NCBI GenBank assembly: GCA_947074275.1
Contig: CAMTPA010000009.1
Coordinates: 1 to 52,223, forward strand
DNA length: 52,223 nt
Source: an uncultured Bacteroides sp.
GTDB taxonomy: Bacteria > Bacteroidota > Bacteroidia > Bacteroidales > Bacteroidaceae
Direction: 5' to 3'
Notes under the pieces: model-generated
The model's input: only the letters and a program-made list of their open reading frames with translations
Databases searched by the model: none
What the model was told of the DNA's origin: nothing
Shown here: piece by piece, positions 1-8,821 of the stretch
Layout: each line of letters begins with the position of its first letter
How positions within the stretch are numbered: the first letter of the stretch is position 1
Position numbers and translations under genes: made by a program

Positions 1-53
1 TTGCGACCACACGCCCCCCAGACGCGTACTCTACCGGGCTGAGCTACATCCCG
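1..53 (-). tRNA. tRNA-Pro (anticodon GGG), 3' part missing
   Basis: Read on the minus strand from 53, the sequence gives acceptor strand CGGGATG, TA, a D arm starting GCTC, then an anticodon arm with stem CGCGT/GCGTG and loop CTGGGGG. This puts anticodon GGG at positions 19-17. The stem holds with two wobble pairs. The T arm, the 3' acceptor strand and the discriminator base lie beyond the contig edge. A consensus promoter sits directly upstream. The fold was made by eye. Confidence 0.9.
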
Positions 54-64
54 AAATGCGGATG

Positions 65-95
65 CAAAAGTAGTGATTATATTTGAAATCGCAAA
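65..95 (-). promoter_or_regulatory. Promoter of tRNA-Pro (TTTG-N19-TACTTTTG)
   Basis: On the minus strand, TTTG (95-92) and TACTTTTG (72-65) are 19 bp apart. This is an exact match to the Bacteroidales vegetative promoter. The -7 box ends 11 bp before the tRNA 5' end. Confidence 0.8.
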
Positions 96-159
96 GAATT
101 GATACCTTAAATTTATGCTATAAGCAAGTGTTGCTTGTTAATACTTGAATAATAAATGG

Positions 160-1221
160 TTAGCAGCCCATACACTCACGATAAAAATCGAGCATTTCAA
201 AAATTGTTTCTTTGTCGGCTGTTTGGTTGATAACAATATCACCTACATCTTTTAATAATGTGAAGTTGATAATGCCCGAACTGTTTTTTTTGTCGTGCAT
301 CATATAGCTATATAGTGCATCATACTGCTTGCAGTCGAAACGGAATACTCCATAATTTTCTTTGATGAACTGGATAGTTTGTCTCATCTTGTCCTTTGGA
401 AAATCTGTTTTTAAGTGCGAAAGATAAAGTTCACAGATAATTCCCCACGCCACAGCATAACCGTGAAGAACAGGCTGACCTTGCGCTAATGCGAGGCTCT
501 CGAATGCGTGTCCTACGGTGTGTCCTAAGTTGAGTGCTTTGCGAATGCCGTGTTCAAAAGGATCTTGCTCTACTATGTCTTCTTTGACCTTGACCGATTG
601 TCCAACCAATTGTTTTAAGTAATCATAATCGATTTGGTCGGTATCAAATGACAGCAGTTCTACCCAATGAGCGGTGGTGCTGATAAGCCCGTGTTTTAGC
701 ATTTCGGCATAACCCGAAAAGAAGTTGTTGCGGTCGAGGCTACGTAAAAAATGCGTTTCGATGAGTACACTATCGGCAGGTGCAAATACACCAACTTCAT
801 TTTTGAGACCGTTGAAGTTGATACCCGTTTTCCCTCCTACCGATGCGTCTACCATTGCAAGCAAGGTAGTGGGGATGTTGATGTATGCCATACCTCGTTT
901 GAAAGTAGCGGCAGCAAAGCCTCCTAAGTCTGTCACCATGCCACCACCTAAATTAATAAGAAGTGAATGACGAGTGGCTCCATTTTCGCTTAATGCTTGC
1001 CATACGGAGGACAATGTTTCGATGTTTTTGTGTACATCTTCAGCACCGATACTTATTTCGTAAGCGTTGGCAAGATGCGATGTCTCTTTTAGCTTTGGCA
1101 TACACAGCAACTTCGTGTGTTCATCGGTGATAATAAACAATTTATCGTGTGGACATTGTTCAATGGCTTTGCCTAAACTTGTTTCTAAATCTTCGCAAAG
1201 GATAACCTCTTGTTTGCTCAT
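160..1221 (-). CDS. aroB: 3-dehydroquinate synthase
   Basis: This cytoplasmic enzyme converts DAHP to 3-dehydroquinate, the second step of the shikimate pathway. The 353-residue length is normal for the family. The NAD-binding GGGMVTDLGG lies at residues 92-101, followed by PTTLLAMVDASVGGKTG (about 117-133). The expected zinc ligands are visible as E173 (in YAEMLKHG), H234 (in NLGHTVGHAF) and H253 (in VLHG). ATG at 1221 follows a TACTTTTG box at 1258-1251. The gene stands alone, but it feeds the same pathway as the aromatic operon about 3.5 kb away. Confidence 0.97.
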   Translation of the reverse strand: MSKQEVILCEDLETSLGKAIEQCPHDKLFIITDEHTKLLCMPKLKETSHLANAYEISIGAEDVHKNIETLSSVWQALSENGATRHSLLINLGGGMVTDLGGFAAATFKRGMAYINIPTTLLAMVDASVGGKTGINFNGLKNEVGVFAPADSVLIETHFLRSLDRNNFFSGYAEMLKHGLISTTAHWVELLSFDTDQIDYDYLKQLVGQSVKVKEDIVEQDPFEHGIRKALNLGHTVGHAFESLALAQGQPVLHGYAVAWGIICELYLSHLKTDFPKDKMRQTIQFIKENYGVFRFDCKQYDALYSYMMHDKKNSSGIINFTLLKDVGDIVINQTADKETIFEMLDFYRECMGC

Positions 1222-1250
1222 AATTCTAAGGATTTGATTTTTCTATGTGA

Positions 1251-1285
1251 CAAAAGTAGTTAAAAACTTTTTTTGGTTACTTTTG
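1251..1285. promoter_or_regulatory. Divergent -7 boxes for aroB and the 1308 gene
   Basis: TACTTTTG occurs on the minus strand at 1258-1251 (for aroB) and on the plus strand at 1278-1285 (for the gene at 1308). Only 19 bp separate the two boxes. No convincing TTTG -33 element is seen for either, so the calls rest on the -7 boxes and their position. Confidence 0.6.
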
Positions 1286-1307
1286 TCGTCTCAAATATTT
1301 TAAGTCG

Positions 1308-1712
1308 ATGAAACCATTACTACCTGTATTTTGCCGCCCGTTGGGATATACCGTTTTACTTATTTCTATGATAATCCCCTTTGCTTTGTTTTTTATGGGG
1401 AAAATAACGGATAACAACCTGTTGTTTTATAAAGAATGTGTCAAATTGCTAATGATGATGGGCTCTTTGATGATTTTATTCGCTTTTAGCAAAAACGAAA
1501 CAAAAGCTACTGAGGAGATACGATGCAATGCTACTCGCAATGCAATGTTCTTGACCGTGTTGTTTGTGTTTGGCACGATGCTCTTCAAATTGGCATCGGG
1601 CGATGTGATGACTGTCGATACATCTTCTTTTCTTACTTTTCTGATAATCAATGTACTTTGTCTTGAATTTGGCACAAAGAAGGCCAAGATTGATAATATT
1701 TTTAAAAAATAA
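1308..1712 (+). CDS. Small integral membrane protein, unknown function
   Basis: This 134-residue protein has about four hydrophobic segments: residues 12-30, 45-60, 78-95 and 105-120. The C-terminus is basic (KKAKIDNIFKK). I see no catalytic motif and do not recognise a named family. A TACTTTTG box 22 bp upstream of the ATG and the divergent arrangement with aroB support a real gene. It is followed 78 bp later by a large outer-membrane barrel gene on the same strand, so the two may be co-transcribed, but nothing shows a functional link. Confidence 0.75.
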   Translation: MKPLLPVFCRPLGYTVLLISMIIPFALFFMGKITDNNLLFYKECVKLLMMMGSLMILFAFSKNETKATEEIRCNATRNAMFLTVLFVFGTMLFKLASGDVMTVDTSSFLTFLIINVLCLEFGTKKAKIDNIFKK

Positions 1713-1790
1713 CTCTCTTTCTATTAAACCTTTTTGGGGAATTGGTGTCAAACAAACAATTGTCGTTAATACAACCCTATAATTGATTAA

Positions 1791-4715
1791 ATGAAAAAGG
1801 TAACTCTATTTGTCGTACTGCTTCTTGCGTGTACTGCTACCGTATTGGCTCAAAGTAAAACCATTGCCGTATCAGGGCGTGTGGTTGAGGCCGATACGAA
1901 AGAACCTGTCGAGATGGCAACGGTTCAACTTCTTTCTCTGCCCGATAGTGCACAAGCTGCGGGTATTGTGACTTCACGAAATGGTTATTTCACATTGCCC
2001 AAAGTAAAAGAGGGCAAGTATGTGTTGCGTATATCTTTTATTGGGTTGATTACAGATGAAAAACCACTCACACTAAATACAAGTACTCCCGAAAGAAATG
2101 TGGGAACAATCTCTCTTAAATCGGATGCGGTGATGCTGAACGAAGCAGTTGTGACGGCCGAGGCTCCACAAGTGACGGTGGTGGAAGATACCCTGATGTA
2201 CAACACCTCGGCATATCGTGTGCCCGAAGGTGCAATGCTTGAAGAGTTGGTGAAAAAAATACCAGGTGCTGAGATTGATGAAGACGGGAACGTGAAAATC
2301 AATGGTAAAGAGGTGAAGAAAATTATGGTAGAAGGCAAAGAGTTCTTTGGAGGTGACGTGAAAACGGGGCTAAAGAATCTACCCGTAGATATGATTGACA
2401 AGTTGAAAACCTACGATCGCAAATCGGATTTAGCTCGTATCACGGGCATAGACGATGGTGAGGAGGAGACTGTGCTTGACTTGAAAGTAAAAAAAGGAAT
2501 GAATCAGGGATGGTTTGGTAATGCCGATATAGCCTATGGCACACACGACCGCTATTTGGGAAATTTGATGCTGAATCGCTTCGTAGATAAAACACAGCTT
2601 TCGATTATTGGTGGCGGAAACAATGTGAACGACCAAGGGTTTTCGAGTGGTGGAGGTGGCCCACGTTGGCGTAGAAACAATGGACTGAACGCAACCAAAA
2701 CCGTGGGTATAAACTTTGCTACCGAAACCAACAAGCTGGAAACAGGTGGTAGTGTACGTTATAATTATAAAAACTCCGATATTGTAAATACCAGCTACTC
2801 TGAACGTTTTTTGCAAAATGGCAATTCCTATTCGAATGCGAATACTAAAAACACCAATAAGAATCTTGACTTGAATGCCGATTTCCGCTTAGAGTGGAAA
2901 CCCGACACGATGACTAATATCATTTTTCGTCCTGATGTGACCTATGGTAAAACAAAAAATGAATCGAACTCAAACTCTGGCACATTCAATGCCGATCCGT
3001 TTAGTATCGTTTCAAACCCCAATGCTTACTTGGATTTTGGCTCACTCGATACTTCAGATGACCCTTTGCGCGACATTCGTGTCAATGCCATCAATTCGGA
3101 ATCGCTACGCAAAACCAATAGCTTGAGTGCCAATGCTACCTTGCAGTTGAATCGTAAACTCAACTCGATGGGGCGTAACATTACCTTCCGTGGACGTTTT
3201 GGATATAGCAATAACAACAACGATTTATACTCCGATTCAGAAACTCGTTATTATCAATTGAAAAGCTTGGTGACGGGTGAGGACTCGATTCTTTACAGAA
3301 ATCAATATATCACTACTCCTACTACCAACTACACTTATAGCGCGCAGGTGACATATAGTGAGCCAATAGCCAAAGCTACCTTTTTGCAATTTAGCTACAA
3401 CTTTACTTATAAAAACAATGCGAGCGATAAACGTACATATAGTTTGGGAAATGATTGGGATATATACGACCCGTTGCCCAGTGGTTATCAATCGCTTCTT
3501 GTAGACAGCTTGTCTAAAGATGCGCAGTATCACTATTACAACCACGATATAACTGCCAACATTCGTTTGGTTCGTGAAAAGTATCAACTGACGGCTGGTG
3601 GTTCGTTTCAGCCGCAAAAGTCTACACTTTCTTATAAGCGGGGCGATTATATGATAGACACCACGCGTCACGTGTTTAATTTTACTCCTACTGTTGATTT
3701 TCGCTATCGATTCTCAAAGGTTAGCCAATTGCGCTTTTCTTATCGAGGTAGTAGTGGTCAGCCAAGTATGGAGAATCTGCTGCCAATTGTAGACAATTCC
3801 GATCCGTTGCGTATCACAATGGGTAATCCTGGTTTGAAGCCTTCATTTACACACAATGTGCGTTTGTTTTATAATACATACAATGCCGATGCGCAAAGAG
3901 GAGTGATGACACACGTTCGTTTCTCGGCCACTCAAAATGCGATAGCCAATGCTACGGAATACAATGAACAAACGGGTGGAACAATTTCACAGCCGCAAAA
4001 TATCAATGGAAACTGGAACATTTTTGGTATGCTTGGTTTCAACACGGCATTGAAGAATAAGAAATTTACCATCAATTCGTTTACTCGTGTAAACTATACC
4101 AATAGTGTGGCTTTCTTGTATGAACAAGCGCAAAAGTCCAATCTTCGCAACACAAGTACGGAGTTGGTGCTTGCCGAACGCATCAACGGTGCCTATCGTA
4201 ACAACTGGTTTGAATTTGGTATCAATGGCTCGATAGAATATTCGTTTGAGCGTAATGAGCTTCGCCCTGAAAGCAATCAAGAACCTTATACCTTCTCGTA
4301 TGGTGCAAACAGCAACGTGACTTTACCGTGGAATATGACCGTGTCTACCAACATTGTAAACCAGTGTCGCCGAGGGTATGCTGACAATAGTATGAACCGC
4401 AATGAGTGGATTTGGAATGCACAAATAGCCCAAACCCTGTTCAAAGGATCTACCACCATTAGTTTTGAATGGTACGACATCTTGCGCCAGCAGACTAATA
4501 TAAGCCGTTCGCTCACAGCCGACCTTCGTTCGGTTTCCGAATACAACGGTGTGAATAGTTACTGTATGTTTCACGTCATTTATCGCTTGAATGTGTTTGG
4601 TAACAAAGCTGCTCGCGAAAGTATGAATCAAAGAGGATTTGACCGACCTGGTGGTAGCGGTGATAGACCGTCAGGCCCTCCTCCCGGTTTTGGTGGACAT
4701 AGACAACGTTTCTAA
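1791..4715 (+). CDS. Outer-membrane beta-barrel protein, TonB-receptor-like, with carboxypeptidase-regulatory N-domain
   Basis: The 974-residue protein starts with a signal peptide (MKKVTLFVVLLLACTATVLA). A carboxypeptidase-regulatory-like beta-sandwich follows (about 25-115, with SGRVVEADTKEPVEMATVQL), then a plug-like region (about 120-225). The rest is rich in alternating aromatic strands typical of a 22-strand barrel. It resembles the OMP_b-brl_3 type of TonB-dependent receptor relatives common in Bacteroidetes. The C-terminus carries a Gly/Pro-rich tail before a terminal Phe. There is no partner SusD-like lipoprotein, so a polysaccharide-locus role is unlikely. The substrate is unknown. 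A strong bidirectional terminator follows. Confidence 0.85.
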   Translation: MKKVTLFVVLLLACTATVLAQSKTIAVSGRVVEADTKEPVEMATVQLLSLPDSAQAAGIVTSRNGYFTLPKVKEGKYVLRISFIGLITDEKPLTLNTSTPERNVGTISLKSDAVMLNEAVVTAEAPQVTVVEDTLMYNTSAYRVPEGAMLEELVKKIPGAEIDEDGNVKINGKEVKKIMVEGKEFFGGDVKTGLKNLPVDMIDKLKTYDRKSDLARITGIDDGEEETVLDLKVKKGMNQGWFGNADIAYGTHDRYLGNLMLNRFVDKTQLSIIGGGNNVNDQGFSSGGGGPRWRRNNGLNATKTVGINFATETNKLETGGSVRYNYKNSDIVNTSYSERFLQNGNSYSNANTKNTNKNLDLNADFRLEWKPDTMTNIIFRPDVTYGKTKNESNSNSGTFNADPFSIVSNPNAYLDFGSLDTSDDPLRDIRVNAINSESLRKTNSLSANATLQLNRKLNSMGRNITFRGRFGYSNNNNDLYSDSETRYYQLKSLVTGEDSILYRNQYITTPTTNYTYSAQVTYSEPIAKATFLQFSYNFTYKNNASDKRTYSLGNDWDIYDPLPSGYQSLLVDSLSKDAQYHYYNHDITANIRLVREKYQLTAGGSFQPQKSTLSYKRGDYMIDTTRHVFNFTPTVDFRYRFSKVSQLRFSYRGSSGQPSMENLLPIVDNSDPLRITMGNPGLKPSFTHNVRLFYNTYNADAQRGVMTHVRFSATQNAIANATEYNEQTGGTISQPQNINGNWNIFGMLGFNTALKNKKFTINSFTRVNYTNSVAFLYEQAQKSNLRNTSTELVLAERINGAYRNNWFEFGINGSIEYSFERNELRPESNQEPYTFSYGANSNVTLPWNMTVSTNIVNQCRRGYADNSMNRNEWIWNAQIAQTLFKGSTTISFEWYDILRQQTNISRSLTADLRSVSEYNGVNSYCMFHVIYRLNVFGNKAARESMNQRGFDRPGGSGDRPSGPPPGFGGHRQRF

Positions 4716-4734
4716 AACAACTGAATGAAAATAA

Positions 4735-4777
4735 AAAGCCTCAAAGAGTGATTTTCAATACAACTCTTTGAGGCTTT
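4735..4777. terminator. Bidirectional terminator
   Basis: A perfect 15-bp stem (4735-4749 with 4763-4777, AAAGCCTCAAAGAGT and its complement) encloses a 13-nt loop. A- and T-rich ends lie on both sides. It sits between the converging outer-membrane gene and tyrA and can serve both. Confidence 0.88.
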
Positions 4778-4800
4778 CTATTTCTTTCTACCTAAGTAGA

Positions 4801-5574
4801 CTATTTAATGTTTTCTCTAATTTTCTTTAGATACTTCTTCATACCTTCTGCATCTTTCTTGTCTATAATATCCAGTAGATTTTTTAGCTCACGTCGGATA
4901 TTATCTACTTGTGAGGGGGTGTTGGGGTTGAACAAGATTTCTTGCAGCAAATAGTCATCTTCGCCAAGCAGCCCTTTGGCTATTGCCATATGCTTTTTGA
5001 ATGTGGTACCTGGCGCTTCTTGGTGCTTCATCACTGCCGAAAACACAAGGGTAGAAACAAAAGGAATAGAAAGAGAGTAAGCCACCGTTTCATCGTGTTC
5101 GTCAAATGTGTAGTCGAATATGTTGAGACGTAGGCCTTGATAAAGGTCTTTGAAAAATACCTTACCCAAATGGTCGCTTTCGCTGATAATAATGGCACTT
5201 TCGCTACTCAGATTGCTGAGGCTGGCAAAGGTAGGGCCAAACATCGGGTGGGTAGATACATAACGAAAACCACTGTCTTGATAGAATTTCTTAATACCAG
5301 TCTTCACCGAAGCTATGTCGCTTAGGATACAATCTTTAGAAAGTGCAGGTATCACCGTACGAAAAGCCTCGAGCGTATATTTCAGCGTCACGGCATTGAT
5401 AACCAATTCGGGGTCGAACTCCTTAATCTCTTCGAGTGTGGTGAAGCGATAAGTGTTGTATACAAAACGAAGCTGGTGTGGGTTGGTGTCGAACACGGCT
5501 GTTTCGTGCTGAAAGCTCAATATGTCGGTGAAGAAGGAACCCATTTTTCCGGCTCCTAATATTAGAATTCTCAT
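4801..5574 (-). CDS. tyrA: Prephenate dehydrogenase
   Basis: This enzyme oxidatively decarboxylates prephenate to 4-hydroxyphenylpyruvate, the tyrosine branch. The 257-residue protein opens with the Rossmann motif GAGKMGSFF (residues 7-15). It continues with the family pattern of an alpha-helical C-terminal domain containing a conserved HPMFGPTF segment. No ACT domain or fused chorismate mutase is present. The mutase lies in the neighbouring gene instead. It is the last gene of the Phe/Tyr operon, 16 bp after the DAHP synthase/mutase gene, and ends at the bidirectional terminator. Control probably comes from the leader attenuator at 8718-8881. Confidence 0.93.
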   Translation of the reverse strand: MRILILGAGKMGSFFTDILSFQHETAVFDTNPHQLRFVYNTYRFTTLEEIKEFDPELVINAVTLKYTLEAFRTVIPALSKDCILSDIASVKTGIKKFYQDSGFRYVSTHPMFGPTFASLSNLSSESAIIISESDHLGKVFFKDLYQGLRLNIFDYTFDEHDETVAYSLSIPFVSTLVFSAVMKHQEAPGTTFKKHMAIAKGLLGEDDYLLQEILFNPNTPSQVDNIRRELKNLLDIIDKKDAEGMKKYLKKIRENIK

Positions 5575-5590
5575 CTCTCTTTTCTCCTTA

Positions 5591-6652
5591 TTATTTATTG
5601 ATAATCTCCATTTGTTGACGAACAGACTCCTCGTGAATTGCTTCGAATATCTTCATCATAAATTCTGCATCCATTTCGCACTGTTGTGCTTGTTCGCCAC
5701 GTTTTTCTAAAATCTCGTTGTAACGTCCCGATTGGAGTACGGTGATGTTGTGCTCTTTCTTGTACATACCAATCTCGCGTGCTACACGCATACGTTTAGC
5801 CAATTCTTGAATGATGTTGTCGTCGCACTCGTCTATTTGTTTGCGAAGTTGTCCCAAGCTCTCGGTTGTTTGAGTCTCTTGACGAATCACCAGCAAATTG
5901 AGGATATAGTCCAAAACCTCTGGAGTGACTTGTTGCGAGGCATCACTCCAAGCGCAATCGGGGTTACAATGGCTCTCTACAATCAGACCATCAAAGTTCA
6001 AGTCCATCGCTTGTTGGCAAAGCGAAGCAATCAGTTCGCGCTTGCCACCGATGTGACTGGGATCGCAAAAGATAGGAAGCTCAGGTAAGCGACGACGGAG
6101 TTCGATAGGGATGTGCCATTGAGGCAGATTGCGATACAGCTTTTTGTCATAGCTGCTAAAACCACGATGAATAGCTCCCAAACGTTTCAACCCTGCGTTG
6201 TTGATGCGCTCCAATGCGCCAATCCACAACTCCAAGTCGGGGTTTACGGGATTCTTTACCAATACGGGAATATCTACGCCTTTTAGTGCGTCGGCTATTT
6301 CTTGTACGGCAAATGGGTTGGCAGTGGTGCGTGCGCCAATCCAAAGCAAGTCGATTCCTGCTTTCAAACATTCGTACACGTGCTTGGCGGTGGCTACTTC
6401 GGTAGACACATACATACCAGTCTCTTTTTTTACCTCTTTCAGCCAGTTTAAGCCTTCCACACCTACACCTTCAAAGCCTCCTGGTTTGGTGCGTGGTTTC
6501 CAAATGCCAGCACGAAACATTTTGATGCCTTTGCCTGCTAAGTCGTGTGCTGTGCTCATTACTTGCTCTTTTGTCTCGGCACTACAAGGGCCTGCTATCA
6601 CGATTGGTCTTTTAGACTCCATACCAGGGAGTAAAATTGATTCGAGTTCCAT
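5591..6652 (-). CDS. aroF: Bifunctional DAHP synthase / chorismate mutase type II
   Basis: The 353-residue protein fuses two steps of aromatic synthesis. Residues 1-260 form a DAHP synthase of the AroF/KDO8P-synthase-like type, with GPCSAE (21-26), KPRTKPGGF (52-60), the CDPSHIGGKRE segment (about 196-206) and ESHCNPD (226-232). Residues 266-350 form an AroQ-type chorismate mutase starting LRKQIDECDDNIIQELAKRM. Such fusions usually allow prephenate or chorismate feedback on the synthase, which is inference here. It lies 33 bp after the aminotransferase and 16 bp before tyrA. The symbol follows common usage for the DAHP synthase part. Confidence 0.93.
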   Translation of the reverse strand: MELESILLPGMESKRPIVIAGPCSAETKEQVMSTAHDLAGKGIKMFRAGIWKPRTKPGGFEGVGVEGLNWLKEVKKETGMYVSTEVATAKHVYECLKAGIDLLWIGARTTANPFAVQEIADALKGVDIPVLVKNPVNPDLELWIGALERINNAGLKRLGAIHRGFSSYDKKLYRNLPQWHIPIELRRRLPELPIFCDPSHIGGKRELIASLCQQAMDLNFDGLIVESHCNPDCAWSDASQQVTPEVLDYILNLLVIRQETQTTESLGQLRKQIDECDDNIIQELAKRMRVAREIGMYKKEHNITVLQSGRYNEILEKRGEQAQQCEMDAEFMMKIFEAIHEESVRQQMEIINK

Positions 6653-6685
6653 ATCTCTATTACGTTTTAAATTTATACCTATTGT

Positions 6686-7873
6686 TTATTGATTCATTAC
6701 CGTTTTTATTCTATCGAGGGCTTCGGCAAGCTTATTGTCTTTGCAACAGAGCGAAATGCGTATGTAGCGTGCGCCATTGCTGCCAAATATAAATCCGGGT
6801 GTGATAAATACGCGCGCTTTGTGCAATACCTTTTCGGTAAGCTCTTCTACATCCTTACACTCGGCAGGTATTTTTCCCCAAAGAAACATCCCTACTTGGC
6901 TGTTGTCGTAAGTACATCCTAATACGTCCATTATTTCACCAGCCAATTGGCGACGATTGCGGTAGTTGGCATTGTTGCTTTCATACCAAGTTTCGTCTGC
7001 GCCAAGAGCAGTTGCTGCTGCCAGCTGCATTGCCCGATACATACCGCTGTCTATGTTGCTTTTCACCTTTAGTATCCACTGCACAAACTCGGCGTTGGAG
7101 GCAAGCATACCGATGCGCCAACCGGGCATATTGTGGCTTTTGCTCATCGAGTTAAATTCAATGCAACACTCCTTTGCGCCTTCGATACTGAGAATGCTGA
7201 TGGGGTTGTTGTTCAAAATAAAACTGTATGGATTGTCGTTTACAATCACGATGTGATGCTTACGAGCAAAATCTACTAATTTCTGATACAGATCCATCGA
7301 ACCATTTGCTCCAGTTGGCATATTGGGATAGTTCACCCACATTAGCTTCACGCGGCTCAAATCCATTTGTTCCAACTGTTCAAAGTCGGGTGCCCAGTTG
7401 TTGTCTTCATTTAAGTCGTAATTCACCACATCCACACCCAGCAGTTTGCTAAGCGATGTGTAGGTGGGATAGCCCGGATTGGGAACCAGAACCTGTTCGC
7501 CGGGGTTGACAAAGGCAAGTGTCACGTGCAGGATACCCTCTTTGGAGCCAATCAACGGTTGAACCTCCGTTTGTGGGTCAAGCTCTACATTGTACCATTG
7601 CTTGTACCATTGTGCAAAAGCATTACGCAGCTCGGGGATGCCAATGTAGGGTTGGTAGCCGTGCCCGTTGGGGTTTTGCGCCTCATCGCAAAGTGTTTTG
7701 ATGGTTGCCTCCGAAGGAGGCATATCGGGGCTTCCAATGCCCAAACTAATTACATCTTTGCCTTCTGCATTCATTTGCGCCACCTCTTTCAGCTTTTTCG
7801 AGAAGTAGTATTCGCTCACGCCGCTCAGTCGGTCGGCAGGCTTTATCTTACAGGTTTGATTTTCCTTCTGCAT
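6686..7873 (-). CDS. PLP-dependent aminotransferase, probable aromatic transaminase
   Basis: This 395-residue class I/II (fold type I) aminotransferase has the PLP-binding lysine K245 in NSMSKSHNMPGWRIG, the NPGYPTYTS segment and the arginine in GWRIG. In the operon with pheA and tyrA it most likely turns phenylpyruvate and 4-hydroxyphenylpyruvate into Phe and Tyr. The sequence alone does not exclude an LL-diaminopimelate or alanine aminotransferase-like specificity. The start is chosen as ATG at 7873, since the longer reading begins with TTG at 7882. Even so it overlaps the 3' end of pheA by 26 bp, which suggests translational coupling. Confidence 0.88.
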   Translation of the reverse strand: MQKENQTCKIKPADRLSGVSEYYFSKKLKEVAQMNAEGKDVISLGIGSPDMPPSEATIKTLCDEAQNPNGHGYQPYIGIPELRNAFAQWYKQWYNVELDPQTEVQPLIGSKEGILHVTLAFVNPGEQVLVPNPGYPTYTSLSKLLGVDVVNYDLNEDNNWAPDFEQLEQMDLSRVKLMWVNYPNMPTGANGSMDLYQKLVDFARKHHIVIVNDNPYSFILNNNPISILSIEGAKECCIEFNSMSKSHNMPGWRIGMLASNAEFVQWILKVKSNIDSGMYRAMQLAAATALGADETWYESNNANYRNRRQLAGEIMDVLGCTYDNSQVGMFLWGKIPAECKDVEELTEKVLHKARVFITPGFIFGSNGARYIRISLCCKDNKLAEALDRIKTVMNQ

Positions 7874-8699
7874 ATTCGCCAAGTATTTTTAGTTCTTTGG
7901 TGAGCGGAGTAATGGCCGCTACCGCTTGTTTGTATCTCAAGAAATCATCGAAAGTCACGTCTACATAGAATTGATACTCCCACTCGCGACCGATAATCGG
8001 TAATGATTGAATCTTGGTAAGATTGATTTTGTAGAATGAAAGAATAGACAATACTTGTGAAAGACTACCTTCGGTGTGGGGCAACGTGAATACCACGTTG
8101 GCTTTGTTGAGTGGTGTTGTTAGTTGTTCCTTGCGTAGTTCGTCTACTTGCCACGGGTCGGCCACTACTAAAAAACGGGTGAAATTATGCTTGTTGGTCT
8201 CTACACCTTCTTGCAATATTTTCATCCCGTAATATTCGGCTGCTGTTTTTGAGCAGATAGCTGCGTGACCTTTCAGGTTCTCGTTGCGTATGATTTGGGC
8301 ACTTTGTGCGGTGTCTTCGCCTTCCACCACTTTGATGGTGGGATGTTGTTGCAAGAACTCACGACATTGCATCAAAGCGATGGGGTGTGAGTTTACTTCG
8401 GTAATATCGTTCCAATCTTCTTCGGGCAAGCACACGAAGCAGTGCGAAATACGCAACTTGTATTCGCCCAATATGTGCGCACCACTTTGACGCAGCAGTT
8501 CGTGATTTTGCAGCAAACTACCAGCAATGGTGTTTTCTATGGCCAGCATACCAATGGTTTGGCTATCTTGCTTGATGGCTTTGAACACATCCTCGAAAGT
8601 GGCGCAACATAGCAGTTCAATTTCTTCTCCGTCGAAGAACTTATGTGCTGCGATGTCGTGATACGAACCACGTATTCCTTGAATAGCTATCTTTTTCAT
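7848..8699 (-). CDS. pheA: Prephenate dehydratase
   Basis: This enzyme converts prephenate to phenylpyruvate. The 283-residue protein has a dehydratase domain (about 1-185, starting with the IQGIRGSYHDIAA pattern and containing the catalytic TRF at 174-176). An ACT regulatory domain follows (about 198-280). The two Phe-binding ACT motifs known in E. coli PheA, GALV and ESRP, appear here as GSLS (211-214) and QSLP (231-234). It is the first structural gene of the operon. Its ATG lies 19 bp past the leader terminator at 8753-8718. There is no fused chorismate mutase. Confidence 0.94.
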   Translation of the reverse strand: MKKIAIQGIRGSYHDIAAHKFFDGEEIELLCCATFEDVFKAIKQDSQTIGMLAIENTIAGSLLQNHELLRQSGAHILGEYKLRISHCFVCLPEEDWNDITEVNSHPIALMQCREFLQQHPTIKVVEGEDTAQSAQIIRNENLKGHAAICSKTAAEYYGMKILQEGVETNKHNFTRFLVVADPWQVDELRKEQLTTPLNKANVVFTLPHTEGSLSQVLSILSFYKINLTKIQSLPIIGREWEYQFYVDVTFDDFLRYKQAVAAITPLTKELKILGEYAEGKSNL

Positions 8700-8717
8700 A
8701 CAATCTATGTAGGGTAT

Positions 8718-8753
8718 AAAAAAATCCCGCTTCCAATGATAGGAGCGGGATTT
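8718..8753 (-). terminator. Attenuator terminator in front of pheA
   Basis: On the minus strand, AAATCCCGCTCC pairs with GGAAGCGGGATTT (one bulged A) around a 7-nt loop. A run of seven T follows. This is a canonical intrinsic terminator placed directly before the first gene of the operon, which only makes sense as a conditional one. Confidence 0.88.
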
Positions 8754-8821
8754 ATATGATTACTTTCTCTCTTTTCAGTTCTTAAGTATCACTGTCACTT
8801 GATACATACAAACTCCCGCTC
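8743..8821 (-). promoter_or_regulatory. Antiterminator pairing of the Phe/Tyr leader
   Basis: GAGCGGGA (minus strand, 8821-8814, inside the leader ORF) is an exact complement of TCCCGCTC (8750-8743), the 5' arm of the terminator. When formed, this 8-bp GC-rich pairing destroys the terminator. Between the arms, GTATCA and TGATAC (8805-8786) can form a small hairpin that contains the leader stop codon. Confidence 0.78.

Noticed and set aside
8775..8807. Second small ORF in the leader (ten codons from ATG at 8807)
   Set aside because: It overlaps the end of the Phe/Tyr leader in another frame, has one Tyr and no Phe, and does not fit the attenuation logic.
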